Assembly (NCBI RefSeq): GCF_013359685.1
Contig: NZ_JABFMV010000001.1
Span: 1-64,000, forward strand
Direction of reading: 5' to 3'
Length of the DNA: 64,000 nt
Source of the DNA: Leifsonia sp. C5G2
GTDB lineage: Bacteria; Actinomycetota; Actinomycetes; Actinomycetales; Microbacteriaceae
Position numbers and translations under genes: made by a program
Part shown: positions 50,270 through 59,069 of the stretch, one piece after another
Layout: each line of letters starts with the position of its first letter
Position numbering within the stretch: position 1 is the stretch's first letter
Notes under the pieces: model-generated
Told to the model about the DNA's origin: nothing
Database searches by the model: none
Seen by the model: only the letters and a program-made list of their open reading frames with translations

Positions 50270-51790
50270 TCAGCCATCGATCGTACCGACCGGACGCACT
50301 ACGGGTCGCGCCGAAGCGAACCGGGAGAACTGAACGACGATCAACGCCAGCAGACCGGCGAAGGCCGTGGACGCCAGCAGCCACAGCCACATCGGCGACA
50401 CCGGGATGTGCCACCACCACTCGACCTTGTCGCTGAGGTTGAAGCTCTTGTCGTCCACTCCGGTGACGTAGCGACGGATATTCGTGTACAAGGCCAGGGA
50501 TTGGGCGATGGCAAGACCTGCAGCGAGGATCCACCACTGCGTCGGCGACAGGTCGAAGCGCCGCTCATCGGGCTCCCACAGGGCGATCACCGCGAACAGG
50601 ATGACGAACGGCAGCACGTAGCGTGGCTGCAGGCGATCGCCAACGAGCGCACCGGTGGAGATCTGCAGGTAGAAGGGCAGCACGACCAGGCCGACGGCGG
50701 CAGCCGTGAGGACGAGCCCCTTGCGCACGCCGAGGAACCGGATGCCTGCGAAGACCAGGGCCGCGAAAACGGCGCAGGTCACCACCCAGACCCCACCTGG
50801 CATGATCGTGTCCACCCAGCCGAGCCCGAACACTGCGCCGAGACCGCCCGCCCAGAGCACCGGCAGCTGGCTGAGGACCGGGAACCACAGTGACCAGTTC
50901 GCGCTTCCCTTGCCACCGGCGCCGAGACCACCGCCGAGCGCGCTCCCCGTCTGGTGAGAACTGAGGAAGAGCAGAATCGAGAGCACGACGATCCCGAGTG
51001 CGAGCAGAGCCGACAGCCAGTACCGGCGGTCGCGCCTCATCGTGAGCAGCACCGCCGCTCCCGTCGCCAGGACGCTGATGACCGCGCCATCCGAGCGGGC
51101 TGCTCCGCCGACGAAGGCCGCGACGATCGCGACGGCGCCCAGGCCCGCTTTTCGCCATCCCGCCGATTCGAAGTACCCGACGACGGCGGTGAGCAGGAGT
51201 GCGCTCGAGATCAGACCCCACGAACTCGGATTGACCGAGGCGATGAGGAAGAGCCCGAGCGGCACGAGCGTGATCGCGAGCGACCAGACCATGGTCCAGC
51301 GCCGGCGCGCGGGGAGCAGCCAGCACAGGATGCTCGCCAACGCGACGAAGATGGCCGCGTTCACGAGACGCATGACCACGATGGAAGCGGAGACGCTGCC
51401 GCCCACGAAGGTGTGCATGAACGCGTAGTAGAAGGGCGGGTACAGGCCGTGGAAATTGCCGCGGGCGGTCGTGGTGCCGCCACCGACGGATGCCTGGCAG
51501 GCGGCACTCGTCTCCGGCTGGAACGCGAAACAGGATCCGTTCGCGACCAGGGGCGGCACCGTGTAGGTGTCCGGGCGCCCGGTCGCCGAGCAGACACCGG
51601 GCGCGGCGCCGTCGGCGCACCAGATGCTCGTCTGATGGAAGTCGTCGTCCGGACTCGATCCGGCCGGCGACGACAGTGCCCAGCCGGTGAGGACCAGGAG
51701 CGCGAGGAGCGGCATCAGGACGACGCGCGCGATCCGCAGTGCGCCGGACAGACCGGAGGTGCCGGAGGCACGGGCGGCTGGACTGGTCAC
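50270..51790 (-). CDS. DUF2142 family polytopic membrane protein
   Basis: 506 aa from a GTG at 51790. About twelve membrane segments. The first extracytoplasmic loop carries acidic residues right after TM1 (SSPAGSSPDDDFHQTSIWC) and several cysteines. DUF2142 proteins occur in teichoic-acid and O-antigen clusters and probably act as GT-C-type transferases or polymerases, but this is unproven. A TAGGGT box at 51832-51837 heads the operon DUF2142-fnlB-fnlC-GT4. Confidence 0.85.
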   Translation of the reverse strand: MTSPAARASGTSGLSGALRIARVVLMPLLALLVLTGWALSSPAGSSPDDDFHQTSIWCADGAAPGVCSATGRPDTYTVPPLVANGSCFAFQPETSAACQASVGGGTTTARGNFHGLYPPFYYAFMHTFVGGSVSASIVVMRLVNAAIFVALASILCWLLPARRRWTMVWSLAITLVPLGLFLIASVNPSSWGLISSALLLTAVVGYFESAGWRKAGLGAVAIVAAFVGGAARSDGAVISVLATGAAVLLTMRRDRRYWLSALLALGIVVLSILLFLSSHQTGSALGGGLGAGGKGSANWSLWFPVLSQLPVLWAGGLGAVFGLGWVDTIMPGGVWVVTCAVFAALVFAGIRFLGVRKGLVLTAAAVGLVVLPFYLQISTGALVGDRLQPRYVLPFVILFAVIALWEPDERRFDLSPTQWWILAAGLAIAQSLALYTNIRRYVTGVDDKSFNLSDKVEWWWHIPVSPMWLWLLASTAFAGLLALIVVQFSRFASARPVVRPVGTIDG

Positions 51791-51831
51791 GGAGGTGTCT
51801 CGCTTTCCCGTGGCTCGGTGGAACTCCTCAC

Positions 51832-51837
51832 ACCCTA
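51832..51837 (-). promoter_or_regulatory. -10 box of the DUF2142-fnlB-fnlC operon
   Basis: TAGGGT on the minus strand, leaving a leader of about 34 nt with GGAAAG before the GTG. Confidence 0.4.
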
Positions 51838-51877
51838 GTGGCGGTCCGTGGCGATCGCGAACCGTGGCCGCAATCGC

Positions 51878-54172
51878 TCACGCCAGCGGACCCGTCGGGA
51901 TCTTCGCGGCGAACGCGGCGCTGATCGACGTCCACCCGATCGAGCCGCCCAGTTCGGCGAAGCGGGCCATCGAGCCGATGGGCCGCTTCGTTCCGGCCTC
52001 GAGCAGGTAGATCGACCCGTCCGGCGTCCGGATGAACTTCGTCGCCGGCGCACCGACCGTCAGCCGCGCGCAGGTGTAGGCGTCGAGCGGCGTGAACGCG
52101 ACCGGGTACAGCGGTTTCGTGGTCGCATCCACCGCGCGCAGCGTCCCCGAGGCGCCGACATAGTCGGCGGAGCCGCAGGTCACTCCGTAGCCCAGCAGCG
52201 TTCCCGCCAGCGGGTAGCCGTCGAGGACGGCCTGGGAGACGACCGAGTACCCCTCCACGCCGATCGACGACGTGATGTCGAACGACGAGAAGGCGATCTT
52301 GTTGGTCAGCCCGTTCACGAGGTACACGGTGGCGTTCTCCGGGCTCCGCACCAGGGTGCCCGAGGTCAGCGCGATGCGCCCGGCCGGGAGAGCCGTCAGG
52401 GCGGCCGTCGACATGGTCAGGATGGTCGGGTCGGTCCCGCGCGGGATCAGCGCGAGCAGCGAATCCCACGACGAGATCGGCTTCAGGTCGGTCGGGCCGA
52501 CGATGTAGACCGTGCCCCCGTCGCCCTTCACGAACGAGCCGACGTTGATCGTGCCCTTCGTCGCGAACGAGTTCAGCAGGCCCTGTGTCACCGGTGTGGC
52601 CGCGACGCCTCCGATCCCGGCGCCGCCCGCCCACACGAACCGGCCGCCCGACCCCAGCACCGACACGCTGCCGGAGCCGGGGACCGTCACGAGCCCGGTG
52701 AACGAGGCGCCGGACGCGGGGATGCGCGCGAGGCTGTCCGCACTCAGCGTCCCCGTCACGCGGGCGCCGACGCCCGACTGACCGAGGGCCGTCGGCGCCA
52801 CCGGGTACGTCTTGCCGCCGGAGACGAAGGAGATGGTGGAGCTGCCGCGCTGCTGCGCGAACGACTGGTCGTTGACGACCGGGGCGCCCAGGGGGAACGC
52901 CGAGACGGCCGAATCGGAGAGCACGTTGCGCGCGAGCGGGATGCCCGCCGCCTGCTGCGAGGCGTCGTCGAGGATCTCGCGCTTGGTGCCCGCGGTGACG
53001 AGGTAGCGCGCGCCGCTCGTCGTGCCGAGCACGGAGGTCATCAGGGGCCCGGTCCAGAACTGCGCCAGCTGACTGTCCGTCAGCTGCATGTACCCCGTCG
53101 AGGTGCAGGAGCCGCCGTAGTCGGCGACCAGGGTGCAGGAGGAGAACGGCAGCTTCAGAGCCGAGTCGAAGAAGTAGATGGTCCCGTTGTTGCCGCGCAG
53201 GATCCGGCCCGCCGCCGGACCCGTGCTGTACCCGTCCAGGTAGTTCTGCGAGACGTACCCGACCGCGCCGAGCGGCGACAGCGCGGTGAGGAGGTCGTAG
53301 CTGCCGATCGGGTACTTCACCGATCCGCTCAGGACGTACACCGTCGGGTTGTCGAGGGTGCGGGCAAGGCTCGACGCCGCCGTGGTCGACCCGAACCAGT
53401 CGGTGAAGATGCGCCAGAAGTTGCGGTTCCCGTACTCGCTGCACGCACCGCCCTTGCCGTAGAGGTTGGCGAGGGCGGCGGCATCCGGCTGGTACGGGGT
53501 GTAGTTGTAGAGGCCGGCGGTCGCCTGGTTCTGGATGAACACGGCGCCGGTGCCGCAGGTCGCGTCGCGACTGAAGCGGATCTGGTTGACGCGTCCGGCG
53601 ACGTGGTTCCAGTTCGTCGGCGTGGCAGCGTACCGCTTGAACTGCAGCGCGGCGCTGTAGACCTGGTTGAAGAAGCCGTAGTACTGACTGTCGCAGGCGG
53701 CCGTGTCCGGGCAGCCGTAACCGGTTGCACTCTTGTACTGGTTCGCCTCGGGCCAGGTGTCGGTGACGAGGCTCTGCTCCTTCTCCAGCAGCACGAGGAT
53801 CGCCTTCTGACTGATCCCGCACGCCTGGCCGACCTTCGCGATGATCGCGGCGGCGGTCTCGACGCCCGAGCTGGTGTACGCGTCGCAGCGCCCGGAGACG
53901 GCGGCGCGGCTCTGGGTCGCCTGCGTGTAGCTCTTCAGGCAGGTGTACCCGGAGCGGCAGGTCGGGACCTTGCCGTTGAGGAAGCTCTGCACGTCGTTCG
54001 CGGTCATGGCGCCGCCGTCGAAGAACAGGCCGTCGCTGATGATGTTGCCGGCGTCGAACAGGCGGGCGTCGGCCGCGGCGGCGGGCGACGGGGCGCTCAG
54101 CGGTCCCGGCACGATGGTGAGAAGGCCCGCGACGAGCGCTCCGGCGACGACCGCGACGATGCTCCTGCGCAT
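51878..54172 (-). CDS. Large secreted repeat protein with a lysozyme-like N-terminal domain
   Basis: 764 aa from the ATG at 54172, with GGAGGT 6 nt upstream; the ATG overlaps the lipoprotein stop (TGATG). Signal peptide of about 30 residues ending SPAAAA. Residues about 35-280 have six or more cysteines and AILVLLEKEQSLVTDTWPEA, which recalls a peptidoglycan-hydrolase-like helix with a possible catalytic Glu, then YYGFFNQVYSAALQFKRYA. The rest consists of repeated units of about 50-70 residues (pattern: R-G-T/D-N/G-x-I/V-Y-L/F then K-x-P-I-G-S). Actinobacterial proteins of this layout are often called hemagglutinin-like. Function is not known. Confidence 0.8.
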   Translation of the reverse strand: MRRSIVAVVAGALVAGLLTIVPGPLSAPSPAAAADARLFDAGNIISDGLFFDGGAMTANDVQSFLNGKVPTCRSGYTCLKSYTQATQSRAAVSGRCDAYTSSGVETAAAIIAKVGQACGISQKAILVLLEKEQSLVTDTWPEANQYKSATGYGCPDTAACDSQYYGFFNQVYSAALQFKRYAATPTNWNHVAGRVNQIRFSRDATCGTGAVFIQNQATAGLYNYTPYQPDAAALANLYGKGGACSEYGNRNFWRIFTDWFGSTTAASSLARTLDNPTVYVLSGSVKYPIGSYDLLTALSPLGAVGYVSQNYLDGYSTGPAAGRILRGNNGTIYFFDSALKLPFSSCTLVADYGGSCTSTGYMQLTDSQLAQFWTGPLMTSVLGTTSGARYLVTAGTKREILDDASQQAAGIPLARNVLSDSAVSAFPLGAPVVNDQSFAQQRGSSTISFVSGGKTYPVAPTALGQSGVGARVTGTLSADSLARIPASGASFTGLVTVPGSGSVSVLGSGGRFVWAGGAGIGGVAATPVTQGLLNSFATKGTINVGSFVKGDGGTVYIVGPTDLKPISSWDSLLALIPRGTDPTILTMSTAALTALPAGRIALTSGTLVRSPENATVYLVNGLTNKIAFSSFDITSSIGVEGYSVVSQAVLDGYPLAGTLLGYGVTCGSADYVGASGTLRAVDATTKPLYPVAFTPLDAYTCARLTVGAPATKFIRTPDGSIYLLEAGTKRPIGSMARFAELGGSIGWTSISAAFAAKIPTGPLA

Positions 54173-54654
54173 CAGGGGACCTCCAGTTGGACGGGAGCGG
54201 ACTCGTAGCCCCGCCCTCCGGACGTGTATCCGAGCGTCACGCTCCAGGTTCCGCGTGCGAAACGTGACGCGTCGGGCTGGACCGTCCCGCAGGAGGTCGT
54301 CAGCCGGTCGGCGGCGCCCTCGTGGTCGACGCTGACCGGGGCGGAACCGGTTCGCGTGAAGGTGAAGGTGCACCTGCCGCCGTCCTCGATGACGCCCTGG
54401 ACGTATCCCGACGCCGTGACGTGGGCGCCGTCGACGTCCACCGCCGCGACGACGAGCACGGGTTCGATGGTGGGCGCCGGGGTCTCGACGGCCGCCTCCG
54501 GCGACTTCGAGCCGGTCGGGATGGGGCTGGAGCCGGTGGCCGCGGACGTCGCCGGCCGCGGGTCGCCGCCCGGCGGCGTGCAGGCGCTGAGTCCCACGAT
54601 CAGGCTCGCGGCCACCCCGAGGGCGGCGGACAGCCTCACTGCTCGGTTGCTCAC
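54172..54654 (-). CDS. Small lipoprotein coupled to the secreted repeat protein
   Basis: 160 aa from a GTG at 54654 with AGGAC 7 nt upstream. The signal peptide has a lipobox with IVGLSAC, so the mature protein is lipid-anchored. A Pro/Ser/Thr-rich linker leads to a domain of about 90 residues (VDGAHVTASGYVQGVIEDGGRCTFT) with an Ig-like or beta-sandwich character. A longer 239 aa reading runs to 54891 but lacks a ribosome site. Its stop overlaps the start of the 764 aa secreted protein (TGATG), which suggests the two act together at the surface. Confidence 0.85.
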   Translation of the reverse strand: MSNRAVRLSAALGVAASLIVGLSACTPPGGDPRPATSAATGSSPIPTGSKSPEAAVETPAPTIEPVLVVAAVDVDGAHVTASGYVQGVIEDGGRCTFTFTRTGSAPVSVDHEGAADRLTTSCGTVQPDASRFARGTWSVTLGYTSGGRGYESAPVQLEVP

Positions 54655-54815
54655 GGGTACGTCCTGATCACTGGTCGGGGGCGGGGGCGCACCCCCAGCG
54701 TACCGTCGAGGGCGCGTCGTCCTCCGATATCGCGCGCCGAGGCATACCCCCATTGAAGGGGCGCCGCCGACGCGCTCGCGGGTGCTCCTCGGCGAATTCC
54801 CGGCAAGACCCGGGC

Positions 54816-54821
54816 TAAACT
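54816..54821 (+). promoter_or_regulatory. -10 box of the ABC exporter operon
   Basis: TAAACT in the 227-base gap between the divergent lipoprotein and exporter genes. It gives a leader of about 55 nt containing GAGGAA before the ATG at 54882. A minus-strand TACGCT at 54697-54702 may serve the lipoprotein. Confidence 0.4.
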
Positions 54822-54881
54822 CGCACGTGCTCGGAGCTCCGTTCCGGCGCATCCCCACCCCGTCCCGTCCGAGGAAGAGCA

Positions 54882-55817
54882 ATGACAACACCGATCGATG
54901 CGGCCACTCGCGCCGCCGTGATCGAGACGCTCCCGATGGAGCACGTCGGGCAGAAGTCCGGCTTCGTCCGCGGTACGCGCCGGTCGCTCGGCGATGTCTG
55001 GGCGCACCGCGAACTCCTCGGGCTGCTGGTCCGGCGCGAGTTGAAGGCGCGCTACAAGGACAGCTCCCTGGGCATCGTGTGGAGCCTGTTCCGCCCGCTC
55101 GCGCAGCTCCTGATCTACTACTTCGCCATCGGGCAGGTGCTCGGCGCCGCCCGCGCCACCCCCGACTTCGCGATCTTCGTCTTCATCGGCCTGACGATGT
55201 GGGGCCTCTTCGCCGAGATCGTCAGCGGAAGCACGACGGCCATCCTGGCGAACGCCGGGCTGGTCAAGAAGGTGTACCTCCCTCGCGAGATCTTCCCGCT
55301 GAGCGCCATCGGCGGCGCGATGTTCAACTTCCTCGTGCAGCTGGTCGTGCTCGTCATCGCCATCGTCCTGCTCGCCTCGGTCCCGTTCGCCTGGAACGTG
55401 AACCTGCTTCTCGCCCCGCTCGCGGTGGTCACCCTCATCGTCTTCGCCACCGCCATCGGCCTGTTCCTGTCGGCGGTGAACGTCTACCTCCGCGACACCC
55501 AGCACCTGGTGGAGATCGCGATCGTCATCCTCTTCTGGGCCTCCCCGATCGTGTATTCGTTCACGTACGTGAACAAGCTGCTGCACGGCAACTGGCTGGA
55601 GCAGCTCTACCTCGCGAACCCCGTCACCATCGCCGTCATCGCGATGCAGAAGGCGCTGTGGACAGCCGGGTCCACGAGCACAGGCGCGCTCGCGCAGACC
55701 TGGCCGCCGAACCTCGGCCTCCGCCTCCTCATCACCCTCGTCGTGAGCATCGTGCTGCTCTGGCTTTCGCAGCGGATCTTCTCCCGTCTGCAGGGCAACT
55801 TCGCACAGGAGCTCTGA
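54882..55817 (+). CDS. Polysaccharide ABC exporter permease (Wzm-like)
   Basis: 311 aa ABC-2 type permease. An amphipathic N terminus leads into the RRELKARYKDSSLGIVWSLF interface segment, then six membrane helices. Tight spacing to the ATPase gene (4 bases) supports a two-gene exporter. It would translocate a complete undecaprenyl-linked polysaccharide across the membrane. It is divergent from the lipoprotein gene. Confidence 0.92.
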   Translation: MTTPIDAATRAAVIETLPMEHVGQKSGFVRGTRRSLGDVWAHRELLGLLVRRELKARYKDSSLGIVWSLFRPLAQLLIYYFAIGQVLGAARATPDFAIFVFIGLTMWGLFAEIVSGSTTAILANAGLVKKVYLPREIFPLSAIGGAMFNFLVQLVVLVIAIVLLASVPFAWNVNLLLAPLAVVTLIVFATAIGLFLSAVNVYLRDTQHLVEIAIVILFWASPIVYSFTYVNKLLHGNWLEQLYLANPVTIAVIAMQKALWTAGSTSTGALAQTWPPNLGLRLLITLVVSIVLLWLSQRIFSRLQGNFAQEL

Positions 55818-55821
55818 GAAC

Positions 55822-57033
55822 ATGTCCATGCCCTCCCTCGTCAGCGCCAGCGGCGTCTCCAAGCGGTTCGTCCTGCACAAGGACAAGTCGCTCAAGGAGC
55901 GCCTGGTCAATTTCAGCGCCTCCCGCCGTCACAAGGACGACTTCTGGGCTCTGCGCGACATCAGCCTCGAGATCCCGGTCGGGAGCACCGTGGGCCTGGT
56001 GGGCCACAACGGTTCCGGCAAGAGCACGCTGCTCAAGGTCGTCGGCGGCATCATCCAGCCGACCACGGGATCCGTCACCCGCCGCGGCCGGATGGCCGCC
56101 CTGCTCGAGCTCGGCGCCGGCTTCCACCCGGACCTGACCGGGCGCGAGAACGTCTACCTGAACGCCGCGATCCTCGGCCTCAGCCGCAAGGAGACCGACC
56201 GCTACTTCGACGCGATCGTCGACTTCTCCGGCATCGAGTCCTTCATCGACACGCAGGTGAAGTTCTACAGCTCCGGCATGTACGTGCGGCTCGCCTTCGC
56301 AGTCGCGGTGCACGTCGACCCCGACCTGCTGCTGGTCGACGAGGTGCTGGCGGTCGGCGACGAGCCGTTCCAGCGCAAGTGCATGGACAAGATCGAGGAG
56401 TTCCAGCGCGAGGGCCGCACCATCGTCCTGGTCAGCCACTCCGCCGAGCAGGTCGGCCGGCTCTGCGACCGCGTCGTGGTGCTCAATCACGGCAACATGC
56501 TCTTCGACGGCGACCCCGCCGACGGCCTGCGCGTGCTCCGCTTCGGGTTCGAGCAGGAGCGCCTGGAGCACGACCGCACGCACGGCGGCGGCCAGCTCGT
56601 CGAGCCGGAGGCCAAGATCGCCGGCATCGACGTGGCGTCGGCCGAATTCGACGAGGAGCGGATCATCGTCCGGGCCGCGAGCGATCTCACCCTGCGATAC
56701 CGCTACACGCTCTCCGCTCCGCAGAAGCCGCTGGTGGCCGGCATCGCCATCGAGACCTCGACGGGTCAGCCGGTGTACGGGCTCAACACGAAGATGCTCG
56801 ACATCGACCTGCCCACGACTCCGGGCGAGCACTCGGTGGACTTCTCGTTCCCGAACCACACGCTCGGTTCGGGCAACTACATCGTCCGCGGCAGCCTGGA
56901 GGAGAAGTCGGGACGGTCGCTCGACCGGCTCAACCCGGCCGCGACCTTCGAGGTGGACCAGCCGCAGCACGGCTCCGGCCTGATCCGGCTGGACGTGCGC
57001 GTCTCCGTCGACGAGCCCGCCCGGGAGGGCTGA
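55822..57033 (+). CDS. Polysaccharide ABC exporter ATPase with extended C-terminal domain (Wzt-like)
   Basis: 403 aa. ABC ATPase with Walker A GHNGSGKST at 61-69, signature SSGMYVRLAFAVAV near 155, Walker B LLLVDEVLAVGDE near 175 and switch His in LVSHSAEQ. The C-terminal about 150 residues form a separate beta-sandwich domain (IAGIDVASAEFDEERIIVRA through LDVRVSVDE) like the Wzt carbohydrate-binding domain, which in Gram-negative systems recognises a terminal glycan modification. It pairs with the permease 4 bases upstream. It converges on the epimerase at 57055. Confidence 0.94.
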   Translation: MSMPSLVSASGVSKRFVLHKDKSLKERLVNFSASRRHKDDFWALRDISLEIPVGSTVGLVGHNGSGKSTLLKVVGGIIQPTTGSVTRRGRMAALLELGAGFHPDLTGRENVYLNAAILGLSRKETDRYFDAIVDFSGIESFIDTQVKFYSSGMYVRLAFAVAVHVDPDLLLVDEVLAVGDEPFQRKCMDKIEEFQREGRTIVLVSHSAEQVGRLCDRVVVLNHGNMLFDGDPADGLRVLRFGFEQERLEHDRTHGGGQLVEPEAKIAGIDVASAEFDEERIIVRAASDLTLRYRYTLSAPQKPLVAGIAIETSTGQPVYGLNTKMLDIDLPTTPGEHSVDFSFPNHTLGSGNYIVRGSLEEKSGRSLDRLNPAATFEVDQPQHGSGLIRLDVRVSVDEPAREG

Positions 57034-57054
57034 CACAGGACCGCGGCGGGACGC

Positions 57055-57996
57055 TCAGGCCAGGCCGCGGACCCACTCCCACTGACGCGCCAGACCGCTC
57101 TCCAGGCTGGTCTCCGGGTGCCAGCCCAGGGCATCCTGCGCCTTCTCGCTCGAACCGCCGGTGCGGAACACGTCGCCGCGCACGTGCGGCTCGTAGCGCA
57201 CCCCGACGTCGAGACCGGTCACCGAGCGGACGACGTCGAGAACCTGGTTGACCGAGACGCTCGATCCGCCGGAGAGGTTCATGACGCGCGGAAGCGGCCG
57301 CTCGGAGTCGAGGGCCGCGATCAGCGCCGAGACGATGTCGCCGACGTAGGTGAAGTCGCGGATCTGCTCGCCGTCGCCGAAGACGCGAATGGTGTCCCCG
57401 TCCCGAGCCGCCGTGAGGAAACGCGTGAACGCCATATCCGGGCGCTGACCCGGGCCGTACACGGTGAAGAAGCGGAACGCGACCGTGTCGAGACCGTCAT
57501 TGGCCCGGTAGAGACCGACGAGGTGCTCGCCCGCCAGTTTGGTCACACCGTACGGGCTGTACGGAGCAGGCAGCGTCTCCTCGGTCGTCGGGTAGGTCTC
57601 CGCCTGCCCGTACACCGACGAGGAGGAGGCGTAGATGACCCGCACGCCGGGAGCGGCCTTGACGGCCTCCAGCAGCCGCTGGGTCGCGAGGACGTTGGCG
57701 TGCGTGTACGCACCGAACTGCTCTCCCCACGAGCCGCGGACGCCCGGCTGGCCCGCGAGGTGCAGCACCGCGCGGACATCGAGACCGACGAGCGTCTCCG
57801 CGTCCAGGTCGGCGAGATCCCCCTCGATGAACCGGTACCGCGGGGAGGCGAGACGCTCGACGTTGGCGCGCTTGATCGCGGGATCGTAGTAGTCGGTGAG
57901 CGCGTCGAGCCCGACGACCTCGTCGCCGCGCTGCAGCAGGCTCTCCACGAGGTTGCTTCCGATGAAACCGGCGGCGCCGGTGACGAGAACCCTAAT
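57055..57996 (-). CDS. NAD-dependent sugar epimerase, UDP-glucuronate 4-epimerase-like; ATT start
   Basis: 313 aa extended SDR. The N terminus reads (M)RVLVTGAAGFIGSNLVE only if the ATT at 57996 is the start codon. GGAGG lies 8 nt before it, and the ATT overlaps the TAG stop of the upstream gene by one base. No ATG, GTG or TTG is nearby in frame. Other motifs are GQPGVRGSW, IYASSSSVYG, YGVTK, and RFFTVYGPGQRPDMA. The DYYDPAIKRANVERL segment and GQRPDMA suggest UDP-glucuronate 4-epimerase-type enzymes. Confidence 0.88.
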   Translation of the reverse strand: MRVLVTGAAGFIGSNLVESLLQRGDEVVGLDALTDYYDPAIKRANVERLASPRYRFIEGDLADLDAETLVGLDVRAVLHLAGQPGVRGSWGEQFGAYTHANVLATQRLLEAVKAAPGVRVIYASSSSVYGQAETYPTTEETLPAPYSPYGVTKLAGEHLVGLYRANDGLDTVAFRFFTVYGPGQRPDMAFTRFLTAARDGDTIRVFGDGEQIRDFTYVGDIVSALIAALDSERPLPRVMNLSGGSSVSVNQVLDVVRSVTGLDVGVRYEPHVRGDVFRTGGSSEKAQDALGWHPETSLESGLARQWEWVRGLA

Positions 57997-58978
57997 CGGT
58001 CCGCCCTCCAGACTTGATGCGGCGCACGCCCGTGCCGACGACCCGGACGGGCCGGGACAGGCGCCAGGAGAAGCTGGACGCCATCGCGGCGACCTGCCGC
58101 TCGGCGTGGGCGGCACGCTCCTCGGCCCGCGCTGCGCGCTCCTCCGCCTGGGCGAGGACCTGCTCGGCCTCCGACGCGCGCCGGACCGCGTCGTCCGCCG
58201 TCCGTTCGCACTCATCCACCCGGCTCTGCTGAGCGGACAGCTCGCGCTCGAGGCGCGCGACCTCCGCCAGCAGTGGACCCGTACGCCGGCCCGTGGCCGT
58301 GCTCATCGTGGCGCGGCGCTTGACGTCGACCGGCCAGCGGTGCCAGGGGGAGACGTTGTTGTCCTGCGCGATCGGCTTCACCGTGGCCGGCCCGATGGAG
58401 AACGCCACGTTCGCGGACAGCTGGTCCCGGCGCGAGTACCGCAGGACGTGCTCGAACCAGATCCGCATGGTCTCCGCGACCTCGGGGGTCCGGCGCCGCG
58501 CGAGCATCCCGTTCCAGAACGGGTGCTCGTGCAGGACGTCCGGGTAGGCCTCCGCGTAGTGGAGCAGCTGCTCGTTCACCCGTCCCGCGTCGTCGTAGTT
58601 GAGGCGGATGATCTCGTCGAACTCATCGATGACGCGGTCGCGCCAGCTGTGCTGCGAGACGGCGAAATCGGCGCCTTCCAGCCACTCGTCGAGGATGGCG
58701 TCCGGTGTGGCCTCCAAGAGCACCGAGTTGTCGATGTACAGCGTCTCGTCGAACTCGTCCAGCATCGGGTGGCCCTGGATCTTGTAGTGGCGCTGGCTGC
58801 GCACCAGGTCGAACGGGAAGGGGATGTCGACCTTGACGATGGTCCACGTGTCGCTGACGAGATCGTCGCGGTCGGTGAAGCAGATGAACGGGATGTCGGT
58901 CTCTCGGGCGACCGGCTGCTCGCTGATGTCCTCGTAGCGGCCGAGGAGGGCGGTGTATACCGCTCGGCGCGGGGTCAT
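57992..58978 (-). CDS. TOD1/MUCI70-like glycosyltransferase with coiled-coil tail
   Basis: 328 aa. Residues 1-215 resemble the TOD1/MUCI70 (DUF616) glycosyltransferase-like domain: AVYTALLGRYEDISEQPV, IPFICFTDRDDLVSDTW, SQRHYKIQGHPMLDEFDETLYIDNSV and WNGMLARRR. A long helix follows (about 235-300, ERAARAEERAAHAERQ, heptad-like), then a basic SWRLSRPVR tail seen at the ends of many actinobacterial glycosyltransferases. The LYIDNS motif may replace the usual DxD. An AGAGG site precedes the ATG. It is coupled to the downstream epimerase. Confidence 0.8.
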   Translation of the reverse strand: MTPRRAVYTALLGRYEDISEQPVARETDIPFICFTDRDDLVSDTWTIVKVDIPFPFDLVRSQRHYKIQGHPMLDEFDETLYIDNSVLLEATPDAILDEWLEGADFAVSQHSWRDRVIDEFDEIIRLNYDDAGRVNEQLLHYAEAYPDVLHEHPFWNGMLARRRTPEVAETMRIWFEHVLRYSRRDQLSANVAFSIGPATVKPIAQDNNVSPWHRWPVDVKRRATMSTATGRRTGPLLAEVARLERELSAQQSRVDECERTADDAVRRASEAEQVLAQAEERAARAEERAAHAERQVAAMASSFSWRLSRPVRVVGTGVRRIKSGGRTD

Positions 58979-59044
58979 GGGGCCTCTTTCTTCGGGTGGG
59001 TGCCGGGAGGACGTCCTTGTCGGCCGGCAGAGAAATTCCCACCA

Positions 59045-59050
59045 ACTCTA
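59045..59050 (-). promoter_or_regulatory. -10 box of the TOD1-like gene
   Basis: TAGAGT on the minus strand, 66 bases before the ATG. It lies back-to-back with the plus-strand box at 59057 with only 6 bases between. Confidence 0.4.
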
Positions 59051-59056
59051 CCGGGC

Positions 59057-59062
59057 TAGACT
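59057..59062 (+). promoter_or_regulatory. -10 box of the unknown gene at 59070
   Basis: TAGACT with 7 nt to the ATG and no ribosome site, a likely leaderless start. Confidence 0.55.
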
Positions 59063-59069
59063 CGACGCC

